41,135 nucleotides of DNA from Paracoccaceae bacterium. GTDB lineage: Bacteria > Pseudomonadota > Alphaproteobacteria > Rhodobacterales > Rhodobacteraceae. The notes beneath the pieces were generated by a model. That model did not search any database, was not told the DNA's origin, and saw only the letters and a list, made by a program, of their open reading frames with translations. Position numbers and translations under genes: made by a program. The stretch is taken from contig JANSXY010000030.1 in NCBI GenBank assembly GCA_024742695.1, positions 1 to 41,135 on the forward strand, in the 5' to 3' direction. Below are positions 26,017-38,006 of the stretch, one piece after another. Every line of letters begins with the position of its first letter. Position 1 is the first letter of the stretch.

Positions 26017-26850
26017 TCACAGCAGGCCCTGGTTCGCCACGGTATCGTGAAACCGGCGGCTGACCGGCACCCGGTCGCCATCGGCCAGCCGCAGGAACAG
26101 CCGCGCCCCATCGCGTTCGGAGCCGATCACCGCCTCCCAGGCGACCCAGTGCGAACGATGCACCTGCGCGCCCTCGAGCCCGTCGACTTCCGTCAACGCG
26201 TCGGAAAACCGCAACAGCAGTTCCGCCCGGCCCTTGTCGGTGAACACGTCGAGATAATGGTCGCGCGCCGAGATCCGCAGGATGTTGCCCTGCAGGTCGG
26301 TTTCGATCCGCTCCAGCAGCCGTGGCGGCGGGGCCGCAGGATCGGATGCGGTATCCTCGGTCTCTGCCGCCATCGCCGGGGCGCGGCCGTCGAGGCTGCC
26401 GAACCGCAGGAAATGCTCGTCGAGCGCCCAGCGGATCAGTTGAACGCCGAAGGTGACGATCACGACGAAGATGAAGAAGTCGCGCAGCGGCGGCACCGCG
26501 CTCTCGCCGAAATACGCCGCCGAGTAGAACCAGATCGGCGGCGACAGGGCGAAGGACATCAACAGCGCCACGACCACCTTCTCGAGAAGTGGATGCGTGG
26601 GCTCCAGCCAGATTTCGATCGCCACCCGGATCGCCTTGCCGACAACGATCGATCCCGCGACGATCACGCACCAGTAGATCGCCCGTTTCGTGAACGCCAC
26701 GTCGATCGTGCCGAACGGGCCGCCCAGCGTCAGCATGAGCGACAGCACGGCCCAAAGGATGTAGGGCAGCGGGGAACGCAGGGCTGTCTTGAATTCGCTT
26801 GTAAAACTCGGCATTGCCAACTGCAAAACAACGATCTCTTTCCCACGCAT
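26017..26850 (-). CDS. Membrane-anchored LytTR-domain regulator
   Basis: A 277-residue protein with four predicted membrane helices (about residues 25-145: LPYILWAVLSLMLTLGG, AIYWCVIVAGSIVVG, VVVALLMSFALSPPIWFY, FFIFVVIVTFGVQLIRW), a proline/alanine linker, and a C-terminal LytTR DNA-binding domain (ILRISARDHYLDVFTDKG, VHRSHWVAWEAV, LADGDRVPVSRRF). Such proteins regulate genes directly from the membrane without a separate kinase; the signal and targets are unknown. I chose the ATG at 26850 because AAGG lies upstream; an ATG at 26814 is possible. It is divergent from the thioesterase gene by 71 bases. Confidence 0.85.
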   Translation of the reverse strand: MRGKEIVVLQLAMPSFTSEFKTALRSPLPYILWAVLSLMLTLGGPFGTIDVAFTKRAIYWCVIVAGSIVVGKAIRVAIEIWLEPTHPLLEKVVVALLMSFALSPPIWFYSAAYFGESAVPPLRDFFIFVVIVTFGVQLIRWALDEHFLRFGSLDGRAPAMAAETEDTASDPAAPPPRLLERIETDLQGNILRISARDHYLDVFTDKGRAELLLRFSDALTEVDGLEGAQVHRSHWVAWEAVIGSERDGARLFLRLADGDRVPVSRRFHDTVANQGLL

Positions 26851-26921
26851 AGGTAAGCCTTGCACCCCGATTGGGCAAGTCGGTAGGCTTAGCGCCTGCG
26901 CAACGGACCAGGGCCACCCGC

Positions 26922-27374
26922 ATGTCGAACGATAGCCTGGCGCCCGACAGGGCCGCGGCAATCCGCGAAAGCTTTGCCGCGCAAAGCCTGATGACGACGT
27001 TCGGAGCCGAGCTTGCGGAGATCGGCGCGGGGCGCTGCGTGGTCACGGCCCCGATCGTGCCGGGCGCGCGGCAGCAGCAGGGATACGGCCATGCCGGGCT
27101 GACCTTCGCGCTGGGCGACAGCGCCGCGGGCTATGCCGCGCTCGGCCTGATGCCCGCCGGCAGCGAGGTGATGACGGTCGAGATGAAGATCAACCTGACG
27201 GCCCCGGCCGCCGGGACGCGGCTGATCGCGACCGGCCGTGTGGCGAAGGCGGGCCGCCGGCTGACCGTGGTCACCGCCGAAGTCGAGGCCGAGACCGAGG
27301 ACGGCACGCGGCGCACGGTGGCGCTGTTGCAGGGCACGATGATCCCGGTGCCGGCGTCCGACACCGCCGGCTGA
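26922..27374 (+). CDS. PaaI-type hotdog-fold thioesterase
   Basis: A 150-residue hotdog thioesterase. QQQGYGHAGLTFALGDSAAGYAAL contains the active-site-helix region of the PaaI family, and VEMKINLTAPAAGTRL is the second family block. It should hydrolyse an acyl-CoA thioester, substrate unknown. It converges on folD: the two stops sit in a perfect 10-base palindrome, TGACGCGTCA, at 27372-27381. An alternative upstream in-frame start at 26871 is less likely. Confidence 0.85.
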   Translation: MSNDSLAPDRAAAIRESFAAQSLMTTFGAELAEIGAGRCVVTAPIVPGARQQQGYGHAGLTFALGDSAAGYAALGLMPAGSEVMTVEMKINLTAPAAGTRLIATGRVAKAGRRLTVVTAEVEAETEDGTRRTVALLQGTMIPVPASDTAG

Positions 27375-27378
27375 CGCG

Positions 27379-28272
27379 TCAGGCCGTCAGCCCCTCGGGC
27401 TCGGCCAGTCCATGCGCCCGGCAACAGGCGGTGACGGTGTTGGCCAGAAGGCAGGCGATCGTCATCGGCCCCACCCCGCCCGGCACCGGCGTGATCGCGC
27501 CCGCGACCGCGACGGCCGAGTCGAAATCGACATCCCCCACCAGCTTCGTCTTGCCGTCGCGCTCCACCCGGTTGATGCCCACGTCGATCACCGTCGCGCC
27601 GGGCTTGACCCAGTCACCGGGGATCATCTCGGGCCGGCCCACGGCGGCGACGAGGATGTCGGCGCGGCGGCAGACCTCGGCCAGGTCGCGGGTGCGGCTG
27701 TGCGCGATCGTGACCGTGCAGCTGTCACCCAGGAGAAGCTGCGCCATCGGCTTGCCGACGATGTTCGACCGGCCGACCACGACCGCCTCCATCCCCGACA
27801 GCGCGCCGTGATGGTCGCGCAGCATCATCAGGCAGCCGAGCGGCGTGCAGGGCACCATGGCCTTCTGCCCGGTCCCCAGCAGACCGACGTTCGAGATGTG
27901 GAACCCATCGACATCCTTCGCCGGATCGATCGCGTTGATCACGAGGTCGGCGTCGAGATGGCCCGGCAAGGGCAGTTGCACGAGAATGCCGTGCACCGCC
28001 GGATCGGCGTTCAATCGCGCGATCAGCGCCATCAGATCGGCCTCTGGCGTCTCGGCGTCGAGCTTGTGCTCGAAGCTCGCCATGCCCGCCTCGGCGGTCT
28101 GCTTGCCCTTGTTGCGCACGTAGACCTGGCTGGCCGGATCCTCGCCCACCAGCACCACGGCGAGGCCCGGCGTGATGCCATGCTCTTCCTTCAGGCGGGC
28201 CACGTGGCCGGCCACCCGGGCGCGTACCTTGGCCGCAAAGGCCTTTCCGTCGATGATCTTGGCGGTGGTCAT
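27379..28272 (-). CDS. folD: Bifunctional methylene-THF dehydrogenase / methenyl-THF cyclohydrolase
   Basis: A 297-residue FolD. Motifs: [11 protein letters not shown] with the catalytic lysine, [37 protein letters not shown] for NADP binding, and the C-terminal [11 protein letters not shown]. It interconverts methylene-, methenyl- and 10-formyl-tetrahydrofolate. It follows fhs on the same strand, with a strong hairpin between them, so it may have its own transcript or depend on partial read-through. Together they handle C1 units at the formate level. Confidence 0.96.
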   Translation of the reverse strand: MTTAKIIDGKAFAAKVRARVAGHVARLKEEHGITPGLAVVLVGEDPASQVYVRNKGKQTAEAGMASFEHKLDAETPEADLMALIARLNADPAVHGILVQLPLPGHLDADLVINAIDPAKDVDGFHISNVGLLGTGQKAMVPCTPLGCLMMLRDHHGALSGMEAVVVGRSNIVGKPMAQLLLGDSCTVTIAHSRTRDLAEVCRRADILVAAVGRPEMIPGDWVKPGATVIDVGINRVERDGKTKLVGDVDFDSAVAVAGAITPVPGGVGPMTIACLLANTVTACCRAHGLAEPEGLTA

Positions 28273-28334
28273 GTCGCTCGTCCTCCATCCGGCCCCCGGC
28301 GGGGGACTGGCCCGCGTCCGGCCACGCCGGACGC

Positions 28335-28367
28335 CGGGCGGGCGGGGTTCGATGCCCCGCCCGCCCG
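28335..28367 (-). terminator. GC-rich hairpin terminator after fhs
   Basis: A perfect 13-bp inverted repeat (28335-28347 with 28355-28367) has a 7-base loop. It lies 8 bases past the fhs stop in the direction of transcription. No T-run follows. Confidence 0.7.
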
Positions 28368-28375
28368 CGCTTGCC

Positions 28376-30052
28376 TCAGAACAGGCCCTCGACCTGGCCT
28401 TCGTCGTTCAGCCGGATGACCTCGGCCGACGGCACCCGCGGCAGGCCCGGCATCGTCATGATCTCGCCGCAGATCACCACGATGAACCCGGCGCCGGCCG
28501 ACAGCCGCACCTCGCGCACCGGCACCGAGTGGCCCGTGGGCGCTCCGCGCAGGTTGGGATCGGTCGAGAAGCTGTATTGCGTCTTGGCCATGCAGACCGG
28601 CAGGTGGCCGTAGCCCGCGTCTTCCCAGGCCTTGAGCTGGGCGCGCACCGACTTGTCGGCCAGCACCTCGTCGGCGTGGTAGATGCGCTTGGCCACCGTC
28701 TCGATCTTCTGGAACAGCGGCATGTCGTCGGGATAGAGCGGCGCGAAATTCGCGCTGCCGGATTCCGCCAGCTGCACGACCTTGTGCGCAAGATCCTCGA
28801 CCCCGGCCGAGCCGTGCGCCCAGTGCTTGCACAGGATCGCCTCGGCCCCCTGTTCGGCGACATAGGCCTTGACGGCGGCGATCTCGGCCTCGGTGTCGGA
28901 ATGGAAGTGGTTGATCGCCACCACCACCGGCACCCCGAAGCTCTTGACGTTGGCGATGTGGCGGCCAAGGTTCGGGCAGCCCTTCTTCACCGCCTCGACA
29001 TTCTCCGGGCCAAGATCGGCCTTGGCGACGCCGCCGTTCATCTTCATCGCCCGCACGGTCGCGACGATCACCGCCGCGGCGGGTTTCAGCCCGGCCTTGC
29101 GGCACTTGATATCGAAGAACTTCTCGGCGCCGAGATCGGCGCCGAAGCCCGCCTCGGTCACCACGTAGTCGCCCAGCTTCAGCGCGGTCTTCGTGGCGAT
29201 GACCGAGTTGCAGCCATGCGCGATGTTGGCGAACGGGCCGCCATGCACGAAGGCCGGGTTGTTTTCCAGCGTCTGCACCAGGTTCGGCTGCATCGCGTCC
29301 TTCAGAAGAACGGTCATCGCGCCGTCGGCCTTGATGTCGCGCGCGTAGATCGGTTCCTTCGCGCGGGTATAGGCCACCACGATATCGCCCAGCCGCTTCT
29401 GCAGGTCGGCAAGGTCGGTGGACAGGCACAGGATCGCCATCACCTCTGAGGCGACGGTGATGTCGAAGCCGGTCTGGCGCGGGAAGCCGTTGGCGACACC
29501 GCCCAGCGACACGACGATGTCGCGCAGCGCGCGGTCGTTCATGTCCATCACCCGGCGCCAGGTCACCCGGCGCTCGTCGATGCCCAGTTCGTTGCCCCAG
29601 TAGATGTGGTTGTCGATCATCGCCGACAGAAGGTTGTGCGCCGCGGTGATCGCGTGGAAATCGCCGGTGAAGTGAAGGTTCATCTCCTCCATCGGCACGA
29701 CCTGCGCATGGCCGCCGCCGGCCGCGCCGCCCTTCATGCCGAAGTTCGGGCCGAGGCTGGCCTCGCGGATGCAGATCACCGCCTTCTTGCCGATCCGGTT
29801 CAGCCCGTCGCCGAGGCCCACGGTGGTGGTGGTCTTGCCTTCGCCCGCCGGCGTCGGGTTGATCGCGGTGACGAGAATGAGCTTGCCGTCGGGCTTGCCC
29901 GCGAGGCTCTGGATGAACTCCTGGCCGACCTTGGCCTTGTCATGGCCGTAGGGCAGCAGGTGCTCGGTCGGGATGCCCAGCTTCGCGCCGATCTCCTGGA
30001 TCGGTCTCTTCTTCGCGTCGCGGGCGATCTCGATGTCGGTTCTGTGGCTCAT
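28376..30052 (-). CDS. fhs: Formate-tetrahydrofolate ligase
   Basis: A 558-residue ATP-dependent ligase making 10-formyl-THF from formate and THF. The P-loop region reads [16 protein letters not shown]. Other conserved blocks are [31 protein letters not shown] and [13 protein letters not shown]. The start at 30052 ([10 protein letters not shown]) is the normal N-terminus; the frame is open further upstream but unconserved. With folD it supports formate use or C1 supply for purine and serine synthesis. The 171 bases between this gene and the MOSC gene hold no gene; a short GGTTTC/GAAACC pairing at 30172-30189 may end the upstream transcript. Confidence 0.97.
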   Translation of the reverse strand: MSHRTDIEIARDAKKRPIQEIGAKLGIPTEHLLPYGHDKAKVGQEFIQSLAGKPDGKLILVTAINPTPAGEGKTTTTVGLGDGLNRIGKKAVICIREASLGPNFGMKGGAAGGGHAQVVPMEEMNLHFTGDFHAITAAHNLLSAMIDNHIYWGNELGIDERRVTWRRVMDMNDRALRDIVVSLGGVANGFPRQTGFDITVASEVMAILCLSTDLADLQKRLGDIVVAYTRAKEPIYARDIKADGAMTVLLKDAMQPNLVQTLENNPAFVHGGPFANIAHGCNSVIATKTALKLGDYVVTEAGFGADLGAEKFFDIKCRKAGLKPAAAVIVATVRAMKMNGGVAKADLGPENVEAVKKGCPNLGRHIANVKSFGVPVVVAINHFHSDTEAEIAAVKAYVAEQGAEAILCKHWAHGSAGVEDLAHKVVQLAESGSANFAPLYPDDMPLFQKIETVAKRIYHADEVLADKSVRAQLKAWEDAGYGHLPVCMAKTQYSFSTDPNLRGAPTGHSVPVREVRLSAGAGFIVVICGEIMTMPGLPRVPSAEVIRLNDEGQVEGLF

Positions 30053-30223
30053 GTCGGGCTCCCTGGGCAGGCGGACGGACCTGTTCGAGGCCCCCTTTAG
30101 CCTGCCATGGCGGCAGCCATCGGCGCGATTGCGACATTTTCGCCCCCGGAACCGGCCAGCACCCCGCGCCCGGTTTCGCATGGGAAACCCGCGTCCGGCC
30201 CCGGCAACGCCGCGCGGGGCGGT

Positions 30224-30811
30224 TCAGCCGGCGCCGGCCCAGGCCGGCTGGTCCGGCAGGAACACGGCCAGCGGATCGCCCAGCGCGATGCGGCCCGGCC
30301 GTTCGACCCAGGCGGTGATGCCGCGCCGGCCCCGCGCCGCCCGGCGGAACCCGCCGCCCCGGCCGGGGTGATCGGCATCGATCTCCTTGCCCGGCCAGGG
30401 GCACGGGCCGTTTTCCAGATCCACCGCGATCGTCGCGCCCGAGGGCGCCTGCAGCCGCGTGGCCGGCGGCAGATGCGAGAAATCCGGCAGGCCGGAGACC
30501 ACCATCGACGCGCCGAGCAGCGCGGGCGACACCTCGGCCAGGCCCAGCGCCGCGGCGATCCCAGCCAGATCCTCGGCCGACAGGATCGACAACTGCCGGG
30601 TATTGCGGATCGGTGTGCCGCGCTTCGGATGCAGGTTCAGCACGCGCGAGCACGAGGGCCGGGTGAGCCCGCCGTGATCCTCGCCCGGGAAACCCTCGAA
30701 CCCGGCCTCGACGGCGTCGAGCGGATCGGCGCGCAAGCTTCTTACGCGGCTTTCCACCCGGCCCAGCCAGGTGACGGTGGCGATCAGGTCGATCCTGCGC
30801 AGCCCGGCCAT
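30224..30811 (-). CDS. MOSC domain-containing protein
   Basis: A 195-residue stand-alone MOSC protein. The domain's conserved cysteine is in ENGPCPWPGK, preceded by NLHPKRGTPIRNTRQLSILS. MOSC domains bind the molybdenum cofactor or transfer sulfur; single-domain versions like this may help detoxify N-hydroxylated compounds, but no substrate can be named. It begins 10 bases after the methyltransferase stop, the last gene of the ftsH-led cluster. Confidence 0.85.
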   Translation of the reverse strand: MAGLRRIDLIATVTWLGRVESRVRSLRADPLDAVEAGFEGFPGEDHGGLTRPSCSRVLNLHPKRGTPIRNTRQLSILSAEDLAGIAAALGLAEVSPALLGASMVVSGLPDFSHLPPATRLQAPSGATIAVDLENGPCPWPGKEIDADHPGRGGGFRRAARGRRGITAWVERPGRIALGDPLAVFLPDQPAWAGAG

Positions 30812-30821
30812 CGTAATCGCC

Positions 30822-31595
30822 TCAGCCGCGGGTCAGGATCAGGAACAGGCGACGGAACGGGAACAGCACACTGCCGTCCGCCTCGGCCGGATAGGCCGCC
30901 ACCAGCGCCTCCTCGTAGCGGGCGACGAAGGCCGCCGCCTCGTTCGCGTCCATCGCATCGAGGAAGGGCCGCATCGCCGTCGCCTCGGTGAAGCGGCGGA
31001 CGGGATGCGCGCCCTCGGCCGGGGCGAGGCGCTGGATGTAGTCGGTTTCCCAGGCGTCGACCTGGCCCAGCGGGGTAAGCAGCCGAACGTAGTCGACCGG
31101 CGCCATCACCCGCGGCATCCAGCCCGACAGATCGAAACGGTCCGGGAACATGTCGGCGGCGATGTCGCGCAGGAAACGGTGCGAGGGCGCGAATTCCTGC
31201 CGCGGCATCTGCACCGCAAGCGCCCCGCCCGACGCGACGATGCCGGCCAGCCGGGGAAACAGCCCGCGATGATCGGGCAGCCAGTGCAGCAGCGCGTTGG
31301 AAAACAGCAGCGCCGCGGGCGCGGCGGGCGCCCATGCGCCCGCGTCGGCCTCGACCAGGGCGCCATAGATGCCGCCCGCCCGCGCCCTTGCCAGCATCGC
31401 GGGCGAGGCATCGACCCCGGTGAGGGTCCGGTCCGGATAGCGCGCCGCCAGCGCCGGCCCCGCCGCACCGGCGCCGCAGCCCAGGTCGACGACGTCGCCC
31501 GCCGGCAATTGCGGAACCCGCGCCAGCAAATCCAGCGCGGGCCGCAGCCTCAGGTCGCGGAACCGGGCATAGGCCTCCGGATCCCAATCCGACAT
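30822..31595 (-). CDS. tam: Trans-aconitate 2-methyltransferase-like SAM methyltransferase
   Basis: A 257-residue class I methyltransferase. Motif I is VVDLGCGAGAAGPAL, with LTGVDASPAMLARA as the following acidic block and LLFSNALLHWLPDH in the post-motif region. The overall layout, including the start DWDPEAYARFRDLRLRPALDLL, fits Tam, which methylates trans-aconitate. The ATG is 4 bases after the ftsH stop, so translation is coupled. A related small-acid methyltransferase is possible. Confidence 0.82.
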   Translation of the reverse strand: MSDWDPEAYARFRDLRLRPALDLLARVPQLPAGDVVDLGCGAGAAGPALAARYPDRTLTGVDASPAMLARARAGGIYGALVEADAGAWAPAAPAALLFSNALLHWLPDHRGLFPRLAGIVASGGALAVQMPRQEFAPSHRFLRDIAADMFPDRFDLSGWMPRVMAPVDYVRLLTPLGQVDAWETDYIQRLAPAEGAHPVRRFTEATAMRPFLDAMDANEAAAFVARYEEALVAAYPAEADGSVLFPFRRLFLILTRG

Positions 31596-31599
31596 GATG

Positions 31600-33510
<1,911 letters not shown>

Positions 33511-33586
33511 GGAAACTTCCTCCGAAATGACCGGGCGGGGCCGGGTTCCCCGCGTCTCGCCTAAGATAGACACTCGCAGGCCGGGT

Positions 33587-34843
33587 TCAATGCGAAGTTA
33601 CTGCGGCCAAAAATCCGGCAAGATCCGGCGCAGGCGTGAACCGCCAGTCGCCGTGCAGGCCGGCGGCGGGGCAGGCCACGACCGTTGGCCCGCGCCAAAG
33701 CGCCGGCGCGGCCAGAAGCGCGGCGCGCGGCCGGCCGGTTTCACGCCAGTCCGGGCAGGCGGCCAGCCCTGCCTCGCCCAGCGCCGCGACCTCAAGGCCC
33801 GTCAGGCCGGGCCCCGCAGCCCGCCAGCGCCCGTCCCAGGCCGTTGTCGCCGGGCCGCGCAGGTCCGCGACGGCCCGCGCCTCGCGCGCGATCCGCAGCC
33901 CGGCCCGGCCCGGCAGCAGAATGCAGCCATGCAGCGTCGCCGCCCGCCCCGCCGCCACCGCGCCAAGCGCCCCCAGCAGCGCGGCATAGCGCGGCCGGTA
34001 GTCGGCCGAGGCGACCCAGACCAGCGCGGCGGCGACCAACCGTTCGCGGATGTCGCGCGGCAGCGCCGCCCGCCCGGCGGCGTCGAACACCACGTCGCCG
34101 GCGTCCACCGCGGCGATCCGTCGCGCGGCCTCGGCCGCCGTGGCGGCGAGCGCCTCGGCCGCACGCGCCATCCGCGCCGCGGTCTCCGCCAACCCGGCCA
34201 CCTCGATGCCGAGTGACCCCAGCACCTCCAGCGCCTGGCGTGCGCGGATCCGGTCATAGGCGGCATCCTCGTTCGACGGGTCGTCGGCCCAGCCGATCCC
34301 GCGCGCCTCGAGGTCGGCCCGAAGCGCCGCGCGCCTCAGGCCGAGGAAGGGACGGTGCCAGGCGATGCCCTGCGCCCGCCGCACCGGGCGCATCGCCGCC
34401 AGCCCGTCCACGCCGGAGCCGCGCGCCAGCCGCATCAGCACCGTTTCCGCCTGATCGTCCGCGGTGTGCCCCAGCGCGACGTCGGCGATGCCCCGCGCCG
34501 CCGCCCAGCCGGCGATCGCCCGGTAGCGGCCGCGCCGCGCCGCGTCCTGCAGGTTGCCCTGCCCGTCCCAGCGCCAGGCCAGCACGTCATGATCCAGCCC
34601 CAGCCGCCCGGCCAGGTGCGCGACCGCCGCCGCCTCCGCCGTCGCCTCTGGCCTGAGCCCGTGATCGACGGTCACGACATGCAGGTCTGGTCGCCCCGCG
34701 CGCCCGGCCCAGTCCGCGAGATGGATCAGAAGCGCGGTCGAATCGCCGCCGCCCGACACCGCCACGCCCAGCCGCGCCGGCGGCTTCGCGAAGGCCGCCG
34801 CCAGCGCCGCGCCGGGATCGTGGCCCGCGCCCGGCCCGCTCAC
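33587..34843 (-). CDS. tilS: tRNA(Ile)-lysidine synthetase
   Basis: A 418-residue enzyme converting C34 of the CAU-anticodon isoleucine tRNA to lysidine. The PP-loop ATP-binding motif is [10 protein letters not shown]. Also conserved are [36 protein letters not shown] and the [13 protein letters not shown] region. The start is GTG at 34843, whose GTGA overlaps the ybgF stop TGA, so translation is coupled. The C-terminal half is alanine-rich but has no break. Confidence 0.94.
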   Translation of the reverse strand: MSGPGAGHDPGAALAAAFAKPPARLGVAVSGGGDSTALLIHLADWAGRAGRPDLHVVTVDHGLRPEATAEAAAVAHLAGRLGLDHDVLAWRWDGQGNLQDAARRGRYRAIAGWAAARGIADVALGHTADDQAETVLMRLARGSGVDGLAAMRPVRRAQGIAWHRPFLGLRRAALRADLEARGIGWADDPSNEDAAYDRIRARQALEVLGSLGIEVAGLAETAARMARAAEALAATAAEAARRIAAVDAGDVVFDAAGRAALPRDIRERLVAAALVWVASADYRPRYAALLGALGAVAAGRAATLHGCILLPGRAGLRIAREARAVADLRGPATTAWDGRWRAAGPGLTGLEVAALGEAGLAACPDWRETGRPRAALLAAPALWRGPTVVACPAAGLHGDWRFTPAPDLAGFLAAVTSH

Positions 34844-35595
34844 TGGCAGCCGAGCGCCCGCATCGACCCCTCGGCCTCGGCGGCGGTCGCGCTGCCGGGA
34901 AACCGGATGCCGACTTCCAACAGCGTCACGCAGGCCTCCTGCATCTGCCCCAGTTCGCCCAGCGACTGGCCCAGCCGCAGCAGGCTGTCGGGCGCGCGCG
35001 GGCCGCCCGGCGCCCCGGAAAAGGCATCGAGGTAGGACCGCGCCGCGGCCGCGGTCTGGCCCAGCGCCGCCAGCGCCTCGCCCTGCAGGAATTCCGCGTC
35101 CGCCGTCAGCGGGCCGCCGGTGTAGGTGTCGGTGAAGCGCGCGAACCGGTCCGCGGCCTCCTGGTAGGCGCCGGACTCGTAGGCGGCCACCGCCGCGTCG
35201 AAATCGGCCTGTTCCGACATCGCCAGTTCCGGCGCGCCGCCGGGGTCCGGCGCCGGGGCGGTGCCCGGCCCGGTCGTGGCGGCGCCGGGATCGCCGCCCA
35301 GGCTTTCGGTGATCGGCAGGTCGGCGATGTCGCAGCCCTGTTCCAGCTCGCACAGCCGGAATTCGAGATCGCCGATCCGGTTGGTGCCGTCGGCCACCAC
35401 CCGGTCGATCCGGTTGCCCAGCGCCTCGGTCTGGCCTGTCAGCCGCGCCAGCGCCGCCTCCATCGCCGCCAGCCGCTTGTCGTCGCGTGCGACATGCACC
35501 ACGGCGCCCTTGCCCCGCGACAATTCGTCGAGCAACAGGCGGGCGTCGAAGCCTTCCGGCGCGCCCCCGGCGGTGATGTGGTTTCTCGCAGGCAT
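34840..35595 (-). CDS. YbgF/CpoB-like protein with an Mfd-like N-terminus (chimeric gene)
   Basis: A 251-residue reading frame made of two unrelated parts. Residues 1-45 (ITAGGAPEGFDARLLLDEL, then VVHVARDDKRLAAM) read as the start of the transcription-repair coupling factor Mfd in Rhodobacterales. From about residue 43 the protein is YbgF: coiled-coil heptads (LTGQTEALGNRIDRVVADG, TNRIGDLEFRLCELEQGCD), a proline/glycine linker, then TPR repeats to the C-terminus. Genuine YbgF is periplasmic and has a signal peptide; none is present here, so this product would stay in the cytoplasm. The join lies in an alanine-rich segment that both families share. The ATG at 35595 is the expected mfd start, 32 bases after the SufBCD-associated gene. 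It may be a real fusion, a broken gene or an assembly error. Confidence 0.75.
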   Translation of the reverse strand: MPARNHITAGGAPEGFDARLLLDELSRGKGAVVHVARDDKRLAAMEAALARLTGQTEALGNRIDRVVADGTNRIGDLEFRLCELEQGCDIADLPITESLGGDPGAATTGPGTAPAPDPGGAPELAMSEQADFDAAVAAYESGAYQEAADRFARFTDTYTGGPLTADAEFLQGEALAALGQTAAAARSYLDAFSGAPGGPRAPDSLLRLGQSLGELGQMQEACVTLLEVGIRFPGSATAAEAEGSMRALGCQ

Positions 35596-35627
35596 GACCG
35601 GGTCAGGTAACGACCCCGCGCGCGGTG

Positions 35628-36155
35628 TCAACCGCCCAGCGGACCCACGGCAAGGTTCTGATACATCCCCCACATCGCCGTAACGAAGATCGACGCGAAG
35701 CCGATCATCCGCGTCAGCGTCCGGTGCCGCGCCAGACGGCGATAGACGTCCGCGGTGCCCTCGCTCTGGCGGATCAGGCGGCGCGCGGCGCGCACGCTGA
35801 AGGCGCCCACGATCGACAGCGGGAACAGCAGCAGGAAGACGGCCTGCGCGAACTCGACCTCGTACCAGAAGCCAAGCACCACCAGCGCGCTGAGCACCGC
35901 GCAGGTGCCGCCCAGCACCCAGACGCCCAGCACCTCTCCGATGTGGATCAGGCGGCGGCAGCTTGCGGCCAGCATCGCGATCATGTCCTGCTCGACCTCG
36001 CCGCCCATCCGGCGGGCCCGCATGACCAGGTCATAGGGAATCCCGAGCACCCAGTGGCTTGCGGTGGACCAGAGCACGGCAAGCCCGATCCAGTACCAGA
36101 GGTTCGAGAAGGATCGCATGTCGATCACCTCGAAGACCGTGGTGTAGAAATCCAA
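35628..36155 (-). CDS. Conserved membrane protein annotated as 'component of SufBCD complex' (TTG start)
   Basis: A 175-residue protein with three or four hydrophobic helices: LWYWIGLAVLWSTASHWVLG, VWVLGGTCAVLSALVVLG, FLLLFPLSIVGAF and a C-terminal IGFASIFVTAMWGMYQN. Rhodobacteraceae homologues start (M)DFYTTVFEVIDMRSFSNLW, which here requires a TTG at 36155 with AAGGGAAG upstream. They are commonly labelled 'component of SufBCD complex', but no biochemical motif is visible and the role is not established. It is divergent from hemB. Its stop is 32 bases before the Mfd-like start codon, so the two were probably co-transcribed. Confidence 0.8.
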   Translation of the reverse strand: MDFYTTVFEVIDMRSFSNLWYWIGLAVLWSTASHWVLGIPYDLVMRARRMGGEVEQDMIAMLAASCRRLIHIGEVLGVWVLGGTCAVLSALVVLGFWYEVEFAQAVFLLLFPLSIVGAFSVRAARRLIRQSEGTADVYRRLARHRTLTRMIGFASIFVTAMWGMYQNLAVGPLGG

Positions 36156-36241
36156 GGCGTTCTTCCCTTTCCTTGCGGCGTCATGTCCGCGCCGGGCGGA
36201 CGTTACTTTCGGTTTCGGGGGATTCCTACCCCTTGAGATGA

Positions 36242-37291
<1,050 letters not shown>

Positions 37292-37325
37292 ACCGGCGAT
37301 CCCCCGCCCGCCGCGCGCCTTTCCG

Positions 37326-37354
37326 GTGACAGGGCGCGCGGGCTGTCGTATAAG
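37326..37354 (+). promoter_or_regulatory. Likely sigma-70 type promoter for the SYLF lipoprotein gene
   Basis: GTGACA (37326-37331), a 17-base spacer and TATAAG (37349-37354) match TTGACA/TATAAT at five of six bases each. It would give a leader of about 65 bases before the ATG at 37425. Confidence 0.5.
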
Positions 37355-37424
37355 CCTCGTCAACGCCCGCACAAACAAGCAATCGGGCGGCAGAGGCAGT
37401 ATTCACAGCAAGGGGCAGAGACCC

Positions 37425-37997
37425 ATGAACCCTACCACGCGACGCAGCTTCCTTGCGGGGGCCGGCAGCGCACTCGTGCTTGCCGGGTGCGACACCCAAT
37501 CCACGGCTCCCGCCAATGACGGGACCGGCGCGATCATGATCGACGCTCGCGTCGACGAGGCGCTCGATTTCCTCTTCACGCGCTATCCCGCAACCCGCGC
37601 TCTGGCCAACCGCGCCAATGGCCTGCTGGTGATGCCGCTGGTCACCAAGGCCGGGTTCTTCGTGGGCGGCGCCTACGGCCGCGGTGCGCTGCGCCAGAAC
37701 GGCATAACGGTGGATTACTACTCGGCTACCTCGGGCACCGTCGGCTACCAGATCGGCGCGCAGCAGTTCTCGCACGTGCTGATGTTCATGACGCCGGGCG
37801 CCCTGCGCGAATTCCGCACCTCCTCGGGATGGTCGGCCGACATCGAGGCCGAATACGCCTTCGTCGACACCGGCGGCAACGTCTCTGGCCAGTCGCTCGA
37901 CAATGCCGAGGTGATCGCCTTCGTGTTCGGCCAGGCGGGCCTTGCCCTTGGGGCGACGCTGCGCGGGACGAAATACACCAGGATCGACCCGCGCTGA
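37425..37997 (+). CDS. SYLF (YSC84-type) domain lipoprotein, Tat-like signal
   Basis: A 190-residue protein whose start combines a twin-arginine pattern (TTRRSFLAGAG) with a lipobox (LVLAGC, C23), so it is probably exported folded and then lipidated. The SYLF-like domain shows ANRANGLLVMPLVTKAGFFVGGAYGRGAL and ALGATLRGTKYTRI. SYLF domains bind lipids or actin in eukaryotes; the bacterial role is unknown. AAGGGG precedes the ATG. It converges with the dehydrogenase gene 9 bases on. Confidence 0.85.
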   Translation: MNPTTRRSFLAGAGSALVLAGCDTQSTAPANDGTGAIMIDARVDEALDFLFTRYPATRALANRANGLLVMPLVTKAGFFVGGAYGRGALRQNGITVDYYSATSGTVGYQIGAQQFSHVLMFMTPGALREFRTSSGWSADIEAEYAFVDTGGNVSGQSLDNAEVIAFVFGQAGLALGATLRGTKYTRIDPR

Positions 37998-38006
37998 CGC
38001 GCCTTC

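Noticed and set aside
33598-34843. Possible degradation of the tilS C-terminal half because of alanine/arginine-rich composition
   Set aside because: The frame is unbroken, the PP-loop and downstream motifs are intact, and alanine-rich TilS C-termini are common in high-GC alphaproteobacteria.
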